NCBI RefSeq assembly: GCF_001761385.1
Contig: NZ_CP017476.1
Location: 4,205,501 to 4,269,500, forward strand
Reading direction: 5' to 3'
Length of the DNA: 64,000 nt
From: Hydrogenophaga crassostreae
Lineage (GTDB): Bacteria; Pseudomonadota; Gammaproteobacteria; Burkholderiales; Burkholderiaceae_C
A program made the translations under genes and the position numbers. The notes under the pieces were generated by a model. That model worked only from the letters and a program-made list of their open reading frames with translations, was not told where the DNA came from and did not search any database. Position 1 is the first letter of the stretch, and every line of letters begins with the position of its first letter. Below, one piece after another: positions 45,895 to 54,979 of this stretch.

Positions 45895-46145
45895 GCCAAC
45901 GGACCGACCCATTGGACTTCCCTGAAGCCACCTGTGGTGAGCGACCGCCCACGTTGCAACGCACACACCCGAGCCACTGCAGCGAGTTCTGCAGAAGGTC
46001 CGCTCGACGCACTGCGTGCCGGGAACAGCAACCCGACAGCCACCCACAACGGGTTGGCAGGGCGGTCTTCAATGCCGCTTGTCTCTGACAACATGGCGCT
46101 GTCTCAGACTTTATTGCCCGTGAACAACAATGCCGCAGCGCTTCA
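45895..46145. repeat. Diverged intergenic repeat, copy B
   Basis: Partner of the copy at 44945-45205, same orientation, ending close to the glmS stop at 46150. Conserved landmarks are TTGCAACGCACACACC, GCAACCCGACAGCCACCCA and TTGTCTCTGACAAC. The 404-base gap 45746-46149 contains no gene; this repeat fills most of it. Confidence 0.6.
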
Positions 46146-46149
46146 ACCC

Positions 46150-48012
46150 TCACTCCACCGTCACACTCTTCGCGAGGTTGCGGGGCTTGTCAACATCCGT
46201 GCCCTTGGCCAGGGCTGTGTGGTACGCCAGCAATTGCAACGGCACAACGTGCAAGATGGGGCTCAATGCACCGTAGTGCTCTGGCATGCGGATCACGTGC
46301 ATGCCTTCGGCGCTCTTGATGCGGGTATCGCCGTCGGCCAATACATAGAGCACGCCGCCTCGCGCACGCACCTCTTGCATGTTGCTTTTGAGTTTTTCCA
46401 GCAGGGTATCGTTGGGCGCCACCGTCACCACGGGCATGGCACTGGTCACGAGCGCCAGTGGGCCGTGCTTCAACTCACCGGCTGGGTAAGCCTCGGCGTG
46501 GATGTAGCTGATCTCTTTCAGCTTCAAGGCGCCTTCCAGGGCGATCGGGTAATGCAGACCGCGGCCGAGGAACAGCGCGTTGTCCATGCGGGCAAAGTCT
46601 TCTGACCATTGGATGATCTGAGGCTCCAGCGCCAACACAGCCTGCAGCGCTACGGGCAGGTGGCGCATGGCTTTGAGGTGATCGGCTTCCTGCTCTTCGG
46701 TCAGCACGCCACGCACCTGGGCGAGCGCCAGCGTGAGCAGGAACAGGCCGGCAAGCTGGGTGGTGAAGGCCTTGGTTGAGGCAACGCCAATTTCCACGCC
46801 CGCACGGGTGATGTAGGCCAGCTTGCATTCCCGAACCATGGCACTGGTCGACACGTTGCAGATCGTGAGCGTGTGTTTGTGGCCGAGGCTCTGGGCGTGG
46901 CGCAGCGCGGCGAGGGTGTCGGCGGTCTCGCCGCTCTGGGTGATGGTGACGATCAGCGTGCGCGGGTTGGGCACGCTGGTGCGGTAGCGGTATTCGCTGG
47001 CCACTTCCACCTGGGTGGGAATGCGCGCGATCGATTCCAGCCAGTATTTGGCGGTGCAGCCGCTGTAGTAGCTGGTGCCACACGCCAGGATCAGCACACT
47101 GTCGATGTCTTTGAACACGCTGTAGGCGCCGTCACCAAACAGCTCGGGCGTGATCGTTTCAACACCTTCCAGCGTATCGCCGATGGCGCGCGGCTGCTCG
47201 AAGATCTCTTTCTGCATGTAATGGCGAAAAGGGCCCAGCTCGGCCGCGCCGCTGTGCGCCAACACGGTTTTGACCGGGCGCTCTGCTGCCTCATAGGCGC
47301 GCCCTTGCGCATTGGTCACCCAGTAGCGGCCCAACTGCAGATCCACCAGATCACCCTCTTCGAGGTAGACGATCTGATCGGTGACGCCCGCCAGCGCCAT
47401 CGCATCGCTGGCGATGAAGTGTTCGCCGCCAACCACGCCATCCACCGAGCCCACGCCCAGAATCAGCGGTGAACCCGCCCGGGCGCCCACCACCCGGTGC
47501 GGCTCGTCTTTGTGAAACACGGCCAATGCAAACGCACCGTGCAACTGGGCGACCGCGCCCTGCAAAGCCACGAACACATCGCCGTCGTAGAGCGAGTCGA
47601 TCAGGTGGGCGATGACTTCGGTGTCGGTCTGGCTTTCAAATACGTAGCCCTTGGCCTGCAACTCTGCGCGCAGTTCGTCGTGGTTTTCAATGATGCCGTT
47701 GTGGACCAAAGCCACATGGCCCGCGCCATCGGGCGTGACGCCATGGCTGAAATGGGGGTGGGCGTTGTGCACGGCAGGCGCGCCATGGGTGGCCCAGCGG
47801 GTGTGCGCGATGGCAGTACCGCTGGCGATCTGTTCTTTTTGCACCTGCTGAACCAGCTCGGCCACGCGCGATGTGCTGCGGGCGCGCTTCAAGCCCCCGG
47901 CGTGAACGGCCACACCGCAAGAGTCGTAGCCACGGTATTCGAGCCGCTGCAAACCCTGAACCAATACCGGGACGATGTCACGCCCAGAAACCCCCGCCAC
48001 GATGCCGCACAT
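46150..48012 (-). CDS. glmS: Glutamine--fructose-6-phosphate aminotransferase (isomerizing)
   Basis: Started at ATG 48012, which puts the catalytic N-terminal cysteine at position 2 (MCGIVAG), the protein has 620 residues, matching GlmS. It has the Ntn amidotransferase domain (residues 1 to about 240, with AHTRWATHGAP) and two SIS domains (LACGTSYYSG, TQSGETADT), ending in KSVTVE. It makes glucosamine-6-phosphate from fructose-6-phosphate and glutamine for the cell wall; GlmU, encoded at 49541, completes the route to UDP-GlcNAc. It is divergent from the Lrp-type gene. Confidence 0.97.
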   Translation of the reverse strand: MCGIVAGVSGRDIVPVLVQGLQRLEYRGYDSCGVAVHAGGLKRARSTSRVAELVQQVQKEQIASGTAIAHTRWATHGAPAVHNAHPHFSHGVTPDGAGHVALVHNGIIENHDELRAELQAKGYVFESQTDTEVIAHLIDSLYDGDVFVALQGAVAQLHGAFALAVFHKDEPHRVVGARAGSPLILGVGSVDGVVGGEHFIASDAMALAGVTDQIVYLEEGDLVDLQLGRYWVTNAQGRAYEAAERPVKTVLAHSGAAELGPFRHYMQKEIFEQPRAIGDTLEGVETITPELFGDGAYSVFKDIDSVLILACGTSYYSGCTAKYWLESIARIPTQVEVASEYRYRTSVPNPRTLIVTITQSGETADTLAALRHAQSLGHKHTLTICNVSTSAMVRECKLAYITRAGVEIGVASTKAFTTQLAGLFLLTLALAQVRGVLTEEQEADHLKAMRHLPVALQAVLALEPQIIQWSEDFARMDNALFLGRGLHYPIALEGALKLKEISYIHAEAYPAGELKHGPLALVTSAMPVVTVAPNDTLLEKLKSNMQEVRARGGVLYVLADGDTRIKSAEGMHVIRMPEHYGALSPILHVVPLQLLAYHTALAKGTDVDKPRNLAKSVTVE

Positions 48013-48059
48013 ATAGATCCCCAAAAATGGATGTAAGCCGCCATCGTAGCCAAAAGATG

Positions 48060-48087
48060 TTGAAATTTTGTTTTGTATTTTTATAAA
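48060..48087 (+). promoter_or_regulatory. Probable sigma-70 promoter of the Lrp-type gene
   Basis: TTGAAA (48060-48065) and TATAAA (48082-48087) are separated by 16 bases, upstream of the Lrp-type gene at 48119. The region is markedly AT-rich in an otherwise GC-rich window. It also lies in the divergent gap to glmS, so an overlapping glmS promoter on the other strand is possible. Confidence 0.5.
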
Positions 48088-48118
48088 GAATCAATGAAAA
48101 TTTCAGCCAAATCACAAC

Positions 48119-48661
48119 ATGAAATATAACTCCAAAATTATGGATGACATGAATCAAATATCGATCGACGAGATTGATATTCGCTTGCTGGATCTGCTGC
48201 AAACCGACGCATCCTTGAGCAATCAGACCCTTGCCGAGCGGGCCCACGTGTCTGCGCCCACAGCCCTGCGCCGAATCAAGCGGCTGAGAGAGGTGGGCTT
48301 GATTGATCGGCAGGTGGCCCTTTTGCAACCGGATCGCCTGGCGTCTGTTCTGGGTCACGGGCTCACCGCACTGATCGAAATCACGCTGGAGCGGCAAGGC
48401 AGCGAGAACCTGGATGCGTTTGAGGCCCGCGCACTCGCTGACGATGCGGTGCAACAGTGCTATCGGGTCAGCCCTGGGCCCGACTTCATCCTTGTGGTGC
48501 ACTCGCCCGACATGCCCGGGCACCTCGCGCTCACACAACGTCTGTTCACCAATGATGCCAATGTGCGCAACGTAAAGGCATTTTTCTCCGTCAAACGTGC
48601 AAAATTCGACCCCCGAATCGCCCTTGTTCCAGTTAAGCTTGGACAGCAGGTCCACACGTAA
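48119..48661 (+). CDS. Lrp/AsnC-family transcriptional regulator
   Basis: The 180-residue protein has an N-terminal helix-turn-helix (IDIRLLDLLQTDASLSNQTLAERAHVSAPTALRRIKRL region) and an AsnC ligand-binding domain. Lrp-family members usually start near MNQISIDEIDIRLL, so the ATG at 48149 is a plausible alternative to 48119 and would shorten it by 10 residues. It is divergent from glmS, but Lrp-type control of glmS is not established. Confidence 0.9.
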   Translation: MKYNSKIMDDMNQISIDEIDIRLLDLLQTDASLSNQTLAERAHVSAPTALRRIKRLREVGLIDRQVALLQPDRLASVLGHGLTALIEITLERQGSENLDAFEARALADDAVQQCYRVSPGPDFILVVHSPDMPGHLALTQRLFTNDANVRNVKAFFSVKRAKFDPRIALVPVKLGQQVHT

Positions 48662-48750
48662 CAATACGTTTTTTGAAGCCCTTCTTCTTATCACTACGTC
48701 ATAAAATCATCGGTTACAAAAAATAATCTGACCCAACTAGGAGTTTTTGC

Positions 48751-49464
48751 ATGTCGTCTTTGTGGATCGCCATTGCCGCCACAGTGGTTGCGGTGGGATT
48801 GATCGCCGCCGGTGTCTGGGCCTACCAACGCCGTTCGAGCACCTCCACCGGCCGTGATGACCGCTACACACCCGAGCGCATCATGGTGCCGGAACACGCC
48901 AGCATGCTCACCTACCTGCACGACACCTTCCCCGGGCAAGTCGTTCTGCCCCAGGTCAAACTGAGAGACATGCTGTCGGTCAGGCGCGCATCCGATCGCA
49001 AGCGGGCGATGCAACGCCTGGAAAAGCAACAAGTTGATTTTGTGGTCTGCAACCCCGATGGGCGCCCGATGTTCGCCTTTGACATCGAGCAATACCACCT
49101 GAGCGATGCCAAGGCCAAAGCCTTTCAGGTCAAGATCAAGAACCGCATCCTGAAAACGGCTGGCGTTCGTTTCGTATTTCTCAAGAACGGCATCCACCGC
49201 ATGCCCTCGCCCAACGATTTCCGCAAACAACTGGATCTGGCGGCTTTGCCTCAGCCCAAACCCAGCCCGGAAAACGACCCCAACAGCAGCGACAGCATGC
49301 GCCAGCAGTTGGAGTCGAAGTTTTCAGAGTTTGATCAACTGTTCCCCAACACGGGCTTTCGGGAATCGGAAGTCATGGGCCTGAGCGGCATCATGGACCT
49401 GGAAGTCGATGAAATCGACCGCAATGCGCGCCAAAGGCCGCCCACACTGCGTCAGCGCGCCTGA
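48751..49464 (+). CDS. DUF2726 domain protein with N-terminal membrane helix
   Basis: The 237-residue protein starts with one hydrophobic segment (residues about 4-25), followed by a DUF2726 domain (LPQVKLRDMLSV, KRAMQRLEKQQVDFVVCNPDGRP, KNRILKTAGV) that resembles a nuclease-like fold in other bacteria. A C-terminal polar tail follows. AGGAG precedes the ATG. It lies before a strong terminator and the convergent glmU. Confidence 0.85.
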   Translation: MSSLWIAIAATVVAVGLIAAGVWAYQRRSSTSTGRDDRYTPERIMVPEHASMLTYLHDTFPGQVVLPQVKLRDMLSVRRASDRKRAMQRLEKQQVDFVVCNPDGRPMFAFDIEQYHLSDAKAKAFQVKIKNRILKTAGVRFVFLKNGIHRMPSPNDFRKQLDLAALPQPKPSPENDPNSSDSMRQQLESKFSEFDQLFPNTGFRESEVMGLSGIMDLEVDEIDRNARQRPPTLRQRA

Positions 49465-49483
49465 TTCAGCGCATCGATCCCCT

Positions 49484-49521
49484 AAAAAAAAAGCCCTGCG
49501 AAATTCGCAGGGCTTTTTTTG
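49484..49521. terminator. Bidirectional rho-independent terminator
   Basis: AGCCCTGCG / CGCAGGGCT form a nine-base-pair stem around an AAATT loop, with A runs on the left and T runs on the right. It lies between the convergent DUF2726 and glmU genes and can act for both. Confidence 0.9.
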
Positions 49522-49540
49522 CGGCGTCACTGGCCAGCCA

Positions 49541-50941
49541 TCAAGGCTTCATCTTCGCCGGCCGGCTCCAGTTCGGAACCACCAGCGCTTTGCCCCGTGC
49601 CACCGCCAGGCTGCCCGGCGGCGTGTCTTTGCTGATCACCGAGCCCGCGCCCACGGTGCCGCCTGCGCCAATCGTGACCGGCGCCACCAGCACACTGTTG
49701 CTGCCGATGTGCGCATCGGCCTCGATCACGGTGCGGTGCTTGTTGGCGCCGTCGTAGTTCGCGGTGATCGTGCCAGCACCGACGTTGACGCGCTCACCCA
49801 CGGTGGCATCGCCAATGTAGGTGAGGTGGTTCGCCTTGGCGCCATCGGCCAGGGTGGAATTCTTGACCTCCACAAAATTGCCGATGTGCACTTGCGCCCC
49901 CAGTTGGGCACCGGGGCGCAAGCGCGCAAACGGCCCGATCAAGGCGCCCGGACCCACACCCACGCCAAGCTTTTCTCCATCGATATGGGTGAACGGGTGG
50001 ATCACCGCACCGGCGCCGATGGCCGCATTCGAAATCACACAGTTCGCCCCCACGCGCACGCCATCGCCCAGGCTCACGCGGCCTTCAAACACCACGTTGA
50101 CATCAATCTCTACATCCGCGCCACACATCAATGCGCCGCGCACGTCAAGCCGAGCCGGATCGGCCAGGCGCACGCCTTTCTCCATCAATGCCCTGGCCCC
50201 GCGCAGCTGGTATGCCCGCTCCAGCTCGGCCAATTGCACCGGGCTGTTGACCCCCGCCACTTGAACCCCGTCGTGGGTGGTCAGTCCATAAACGGACTTT
50301 CCCAAACTCACAGCGTGCTTCACGATATCGGTCAGGTAAAACTCCTGCTGGCTGTTGTCGTTCTTGAGCATCCCCAGCAACTGTCTGAGCAAGGCGGCGG
50401 GTGCAGCCAGCACACCGCTGTACCACTCGGTGACGGCACGCTGCTCGACAGTGGCGTCTTTTTCTTCCACGATCGCCAGCACCGATTCGAGTCGCCCCGG
50501 CGCGCGAATCACACGGCCATATCCCGTTGCGTCCCCGGCCTCAACGGTGAGAAGAACAAGGTGTTGGCCACCGCTGGCCTCTATCAAGCTTTGAAGGGTC
50601 GACGCCTCGATCAGCGGCACATCCCCATTGAGCACCAAAACCACCCCATCGTCGGCCAATGCCGGCAAAGCCTGCTGCACTGCGTGGCCGGTGCCCAATT
50701 GTGGTTCCTGGCGCACGTACTTCAATTCCGTGCCCGCATGAGCAGCCAGCCCCGCCTCGACAGCCTCAGCACCGTGGCCGGTGATCACCACCACCGAGCG
50801 GGCCGATACCCCGGCTGCCGTGTCGATCACATGCTGGGCCAAAGCGCGTCCGCCCAAACGGTGCAACACTTTGGGTTTACCGCTTTTCATGCGCGTGCCC
50901 TTGCCCGCCGCCATCACAACCACATCAACAGGGAACGACAT
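49541..50941 (-). CDS. glmU: Bifunctional N-acetylglucosamine-1-phosphate uridyltransferase / glucosamine-1-phosphate acetyltransferase
   Basis: Started at ATG 50941, the protein has 466 residues. The N-terminal nucleotidyltransferase domain has VVMAAGKGTRMKS and the C-terminal half is a left-handed beta-helix of hexapeptide repeats (DVEIDVNVVFEG through VGAGTITANYDG). It makes UDP-GlcNAc. The frame continues upstream to 51094 but that would overlap the divergent lipoprotein gene; 50941 matches family length. Confidence 0.96.
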   Translation of the reverse strand: MSFPVDVVVMAAGKGTRMKSGKPKVLHRLGGRALAQHVIDTAAGVSARSVVVITGHGAEAVEAGLAAHAGTELKYVRQEPQLGTGHAVQQALPALADDGVVLVLNGDVPLIEASTLQSLIEASGGQHLVLLTVEAGDATGYGRVIRAPGRLESVLAIVEEKDATVEQRAVTEWYSGVLAAPAALLRQLLGMLKNDNSQQEFYLTDIVKHAVSLGKSVYGLTTHDGVQVAGVNSPVQLAELERAYQLRGARALMEKGVRLADPARLDVRGALMCGADVEIDVNVVFEGRVSLGDGVRVGANCVISNAAIGAGAVIHPFTHIDGEKLGVGVGPGALIGPFARLRPGAQLGAQVHIGNFVEVKNSTLADGAKANHLTYIGDATVGERVNVGAGTITANYDGANKHRTVIEADAHIGSNSVLVAPVTIGAGGTVGAGSVISKDTPPGSLAVARGKALVVPNWSRPAKMKP

Positions 50942-51029
50942 GCACACCTTTCCTGCAACCCCTCGGGGTCTGAGTTTCCAAACAAAGGCCACCGGACCCG
51001 GCCTGCCCGCAATTATCCCCTGCCCTCGC

Positions 51030-51905
51030 ATGGAATCCGCAAGGCGCTGGCTTCGCAGAGCTGCGCTGTGCGCAGGAACCTTCGTTCTGCTCACCGCCCT
51101 GGGCGGATGCAGTGCGGTTCGCCTGGCCTATGGGCAAGCACCCAGTCTGGCCTATTGGTGGATCGACGATTTTGTCGATCTCACCGACGGGCAGTCCACC
51201 GTGTTGCGCCAGGACATCGATGCCTTCTTCGCGTGGCACCGCGCCCAGGAGTTGCCGCTGTATGCCGAACGCTTGACGCAATGGCAATCCATGGCCACCC
51301 AAGACACCACGGCAGACAAAAGCTGCCAGCAGTTCGAGGTGTTGCGTGCCGCCTACCAGCGAAGCATCGAGCGCGCCATCGATCCCCTGGCGCGCCTGGC
51401 CGTCAACCTGAAGCCCGATCAACTCCAGCACCTGGCGCGACACCATGTAAAAAGCAACAAGAAGTTTGCCAGCGAATGGCTGGACGATGGCGTTCAAGCC
51501 CGCAAAGAGCGCCTGTACGGCAAAGCGCTGGACCGATACGAAACCCTCTACGGCGACCTCAGCCAGGCCCAGCGCACCCTGCTCAAGGTGCGCACCGACG
51601 CCAGCGGCTTTGACCCACAGCGCGTGCAAACCGAGCGAAAGCGCCGCCAAGCCGATCTGCTCGCCACCCTGAAACAGGCTCAAGCCCAGCCCGCCGAGGC
51701 CGCCGGCCTCTTGCGCCAATGGCATACACGAGTACTCAGTTCACCCGATGCCAGCTACGCGGCCTATTCCAAAGCCCTCATTCGCCAGGGCTGCGACCAA
51801 TACGCTGCGCTGCACAACACCACCAGCCCCGAACAGCGCGCGCATGCTGTCGGCGTGCTCAAGGGCTACGAGACCGACCTGCTGGCTCTCACACGGCCGG
51901 ACTGA
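51030..51905 (+). CDS. DUF6279 family lipoprotein
   Basis: The 291-residue protein started at 51030 has a short signal peptide with a lipobox LGGC (cysteine near residue 27) and a helical mature part with RLAYGQAPSLAYWWIDDFVDL. It resembles the DUF6279 lipoprotein family, of unknown function. It is divergent from glmU, with 88 bases between them. The stop is followed by about 174 bases before the GntR gene. Confidence 0.82.
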   Translation: MESARRWLRRAALCAGTFVLLTALGGCSAVRLAYGQAPSLAYWWIDDFVDLTDGQSTVLRQDIDAFFAWHRAQELPLYAERLTQWQSMATQDTTADKSCQQFEVLRAAYQRSIERAIDPLARLAVNLKPDQLQHLARHHVKSNKKFASEWLDDGVQARKERLYGKALDRYETLYGDLSQAQRTLLKVRTDASGFDPQRVQTERKRRQADLLATLKQAQAQPAEAAGLLRQWHTRVLSSPDASYAAYSKALIRQGCDQYAALHNTTSPEQRAHAVGVLKGYETDLLALTRPD

Positions 51906-52079
51906 ACGCCAAAAGGCTGCGCTCTGCGCACCGTTCAGGCGCGCAACAACACCCAAGGCGCCCCATGCGGTGGCGTTTGATCCCGAATCGGGCACAAGCC
52001 TGGTGCGCAAAACTTGCATACAAGGCTGGTATGCGGTTGGCACGGAATTCGCAAAGGACTGATCAACAAGGAAACCCCT

Positions 52080-52847
52080 GTGATCAGCTCCACCCAAATT
52101 GCTCAACGCATCATCGACGCCGTTCTGGCCCAGCGCCTGGCTCCCGGCGCGCGCCTGGGAGAGCAGGCGCTGTCGCTGCTGTTCGATTGCAGCCGAACCC
52201 AGGTGCGCGAGGCGCTGATGCGGCTGGCAGCCAAGGGCATCGTCACGGTGAGTTCGCGCCGTGGCTGGTATGTGGTGCAACCCTCGCACGACGAGGCCCG
52301 AGAGGCGTTTGAAGCGCGGCGAGTGATCGAGATGGGCCTGATTCGCCAGGCCCAGCCCATGAGCAAAACCGCCATCACACGGCTGCGCCAACACCTCAAA
52401 CAAGAAAAGCTCGCCCTCAAAGGCAGTGATATCGGCCAGCGCAGCTACCTGCTCGGCGATTTCCATGTCTGCCTGGCCGAATGCCTGGGCAACCAGTTGC
52501 TCGCCGACACCCTTCGCGACTTCACCGCCCGCACCACCCTGATCGCAATGCTCTACCAATCAACCCACGATGCCGAACAGTCGTGTGAGGACCATGTGGC
52601 CATCGTGCAAGCCTTGGGGCAGGGAGACACAACGCTGGCCGAGCGCCTCATGCAAGCCCACATCGGCCAGGTTCAGGCCGCACTGCGCCTGGTCGCGCCC
52701 AGCGACCCCATCGCCCATTTGCGCGAAGCCCTCGCGCCCCTGCAAGAGCGTTCGCCCTCACCTGCGGTCGGCAAACCGCGCAAACGCAGCCTATCCATTT
52801 CCCCCACCTCAACCGAACCCTCAACCTACCTAGGAGCCTTGTTATGA
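52080..52847 (+). CDS. GntR-family transcriptional regulator (FCD domain)
   Basis: I chose the GTG at 52080, because AAGGAA lies at 52068-52073 with good spacing; the ATG at 52014 lacks a site. The 255-residue protein has a winged helix (RLGEQALSLLFDCSRTQVREALMRLAAKG) and an FCD domain. It overlaps the next gene by four bases, an operon with the amino acid importer it presumably controls. Confidence 0.9.
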   Translation: MISSTQIAQRIIDAVLAQRLAPGARLGEQALSLLFDCSRTQVREALMRLAAKGIVTVSSRRGWYVVQPSHDEAREAFEARRVIEMGLIRQAQPMSKTAITRLRQHLKQEKLALKGSDIGQRSYLLGDFHVCLAECLGNQLLADTLRDFTARTTLIAMLYQSTHDAEQSCEDHVAIVQALGQGDTTLAERLMQAHIGQVQAALRLVAPSDPIAHLREALAPLQERSPSPAVGKPRKRSLSISPTSTEPSTYLGALL

Positions 52848-53638
52848 CCCCCACCAAACGCCAGTTCATCGCCGCCGCCCTTGCCGCCGCCTCTCTCTCC
52901 AGCCTTGGCAGCGCCCACGCCCAGTCCGCGCTTGACGACGTGATGAAGGCCAAGCTCATCAAGATCGCCGTGCCAACCGACTTCCCGCCGTACGGTTTCG
53001 TCGGCACCGACCTTCAGCCCCAGGGCCTCGACGTGGACATGGCGAACTACATCGCCGCAAAACTGGCAGTGAAGATCGAGCTGGTTCCCGTGACCAGCGC
53101 CAACCGCATTCCCTACCTGCAAACCAAGAAGGCCGATCTCGTGATTTCCACGCTGGGCAAGAATCCCGAGCGTTCCAAGGTCATCGATTTCACCGCCGCC
53201 TACTCGCCGTTTTTCCAAGCCGTGTTCGCCCCCAAAACCATGGCGATCAAAGGCTTTGAAGACCTCGCTGGCAAATCCGTGGGGGTAACGCGGGGTGCGA
53301 TTGAAGACCAGGAATTGACCAAAATTGCCCCGACCAACGCCGACATCAAGCGTTTTGAAGACAACAACGCCACCGTCTCGGCCTTCATCTCGGGTCAGGT
53401 GCAACTCATCGCCACCGGCGCATCGGTCGCGGGCAACATGATGGCGCGCAACCCGCAGCTCGGCGCCGAATACAAGCTGCTCCTGAAAGACAGCCCCAAC
53501 TTCATTGGCGTGGCCAAGGGCGAAGACGCGCTGCGCCTCAAGGTCAACGACATCATCGCCGCCGCGAAAACCTCGGGCGATATCGACACCATAGCCAAAA
53601 AATGGCTGGGTCGCCCAGCGGGCCAGTTGCCCGAATAA
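52844..53638 (+). CDS. Amino acid ABC transporter substrate-binding protein (SBP_bac_3)
   Basis: The 264-residue protein has a signal peptide ending in AHAQS (residue 28) and the SBP_bac_3 motif GFVGTDLQPQGLDVDMANYIA. It binds a polar amino acid. ATGA overlap with the GntR gene and the following two permeases and ATPase complete the importer. Confidence 0.92.
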   Translation: MTPTKRQFIAAALAAASLSSLGSAHAQSALDDVMKAKLIKIAVPTDFPPYGFVGTDLQPQGLDVDMANYIAAKLAVKIELVPVTSANRIPYLQTKKADLVISTLGKNPERSKVIDFTAAYSPFFQAVFAPKTMAIKGFEDLAGKSVGVTRGAIEDQELTKIAPTNADIKRFEDNNATVSAFISGQVQLIATGASVAGNMMARNPQLGAEYKLLLKDSPNFIGVAKGEDALRLKVNDIIAAAKTSGDIDTIAKKWLGRPAGQLPE

Positions 53639-53664
53639 GCCAGACGCATCCAACAGCCACCGCC

Positions 53665-54336
53665 ATGCTGATCGAACTCGACTTTCCAGCCGTCCTGGCC
53701 CAGTGGCCGATTCTCGCCAAAGGCGTGGCGTGGACGCTCGGCCTCACCGCCGTCTCCACCGCCATCGGCCTGGTCATCGGCACGCTCTGCGCCTGGGCGC
53801 GCAGCGGCAAGCCTATCTGGCTGCAGTGGCTGGTGGGCGCGTATGTGGAACTGGTCCGCAACACGCCCTTCATCGTTCAACTGTTCTTTGTCTTCTTCGG
53901 GTTGCCCGCCATGGGCGTCAAGCTCACGCCAGAGCTCGCCTCGGTGATCGCCATGGTGATCAACCTCGGCGCCTACTCGGCTGAAATCATCCGCGCCGGT
54001 ATCGAGGCCACGCCGAAAGGCCAGTTTGAAGCGGCGGCCAGCCTGGCGCTGTCCAAGGTGCAAACCTTCGTTCATGTGGTGTTGCCGCCCGCACTCAAGA
54101 AGGTGTGGCCCGCGCTGACCAGCCAGATCATCATCGTCATGCTCGGCTCGGCCGTTTGCGGCCAGATCTCCACCGAAGAGCTGAGCTTTGCGGCCAACCT
54201 GATTCAAAGCCGAAATTTCCGCGCGTTCGAAGCCTTCATCATCGCCACGGGCATCTATTTGGTGCTGTCGATCGGCGTGCGCGGCCTGCTCAACTGGGCT
54301 GGGCCCCGCTATTTGTTTGGAGGCCGACGTGGTTGA
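53665..54336 (+). CDS. Amino acid ABC transporter permease (HisQ/GlnP type)
   Basis: The 223-residue inner-membrane protein started at 53665 has about five helices and the EAA loop GQFEAAASLALSKVQTFVHVVLPPA. It is the first of two related permeases. It follows the binding-protein gene by 26 bases. Confidence 0.91.
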   Translation: MLIELDFPAVLAQWPILAKGVAWTLGLTAVSTAIGLVIGTLCAWARSGKPIWLQWLVGAYVELVRNTPFIVQLFFVFFGLPAMGVKLTPELASVIAMVINLGAYSAEIIRAGIEATPKGQFEAAASLALSKVQTFVHVVLPPALKKVWPALTSQIIIVMLGSAVCGQISTEELSFAANLIQSRNFRAFEAFIIATGIYLVLSIGVRGLLNWAGPRYLFGGRRG

Positions 54337-54979
54337 TTTTTCCCTCTGGGACATCTTGCGCAATCTGCTGCTCGCCGCCCGCTGGACGGTCGCGCTCTCG
54401 CTGATCGCCTTCGTGGGCGGCGGTGTGGTGGGCCTCTTTCTGCTGGTCGCGCGCACCGCGCGCTGGCCCGGCGCCGGGCCCCTCGTCGCGGGCTACGTTC
54501 AGCTCTTTCAAGGCACGCCCCTGCTCATGCAGCTCTTCCTCGCCTACTTCGGCCTGGCGCTGTTCGGCGTCGATACCTCGGCCTGGACCGCCGCCGCCGT
54601 GGCGCTCACGCTCTACACCAGCGCCTTCTTGGTTGAAATCTGGCGCGGCTGCGTGGCAGCCATTCCCAAAGGGCAATGGGAAGCGGCACAAAGCCTGGCG
54701 CTGAATTTCCGCGAACAGCTGCGCTACATCGTCTTGCCGCAAGCCACCCGAATTGCCATCGCGCCCACCGTGGGCTTTCTGGTTCAAGTGGTCAAAGGCA
54801 CGGCGCTGGCCTCTGTGATCGGCTTCGTGGAACTCACCAAAGCCGGCACCATGATCACCAACGCCACCTTCCAGCCCTTCTTGGTCTACAGCTTCGTCGC
54901 TTTGCTGTATTTCGCGCTGTGTTTCCCGGTCAGTCTGGCCGCGCGCCGTCTTGAAAGAAAACTCCATGCCCTCCGCTGA
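54329..54979 (+). CDS. Amino acid ABC transporter permease (HisM/GlnP type)
   Basis: The start is GTG 54329 with GGAGG at 54319-54323; it gives 216 residues. A TTG at 54317 is possible but less well placed. It has the EAA loop GQWEAAQSLALNFREQLRYIVLPQA. It overlaps the end of the preceding permease, and its stop lies inside the start of the ATPase gene. Confidence 0.9.
   Translation: MVDFSLWDILRNLLLAARWTVALSLIAFVGGGVVGLFLLVARTARWPGAGPLVAGYVQLFQGTPLLMQLFLAYFGLALFGVDTSAWTAAAVALTLYTSAFLVEIWRGCVAAIPKGQWEAAQSLALNFREQLRYIVLPQATRIAIAPTVGFLVQVVKGTALASVIGFVELTKAGTMITNATFQPFLVYSFVALLYFALCFPVSLAARRLERKLHALR

Noticed and set aside
48662..48750. A sigma-70 promoter for the DUF2726 gene using TTGAAG and TAAAAT
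   Set aside because: The spacing is 23 bases, too long for a normal promoter.
49409..51613. A 734-residue open frame on the plus strand
   Set aside because: It overlaps glmU on the other strand and the DUF6279 gene in another frame, and has no recognisable domains; it is a shadow of GC-rich coding DNA.
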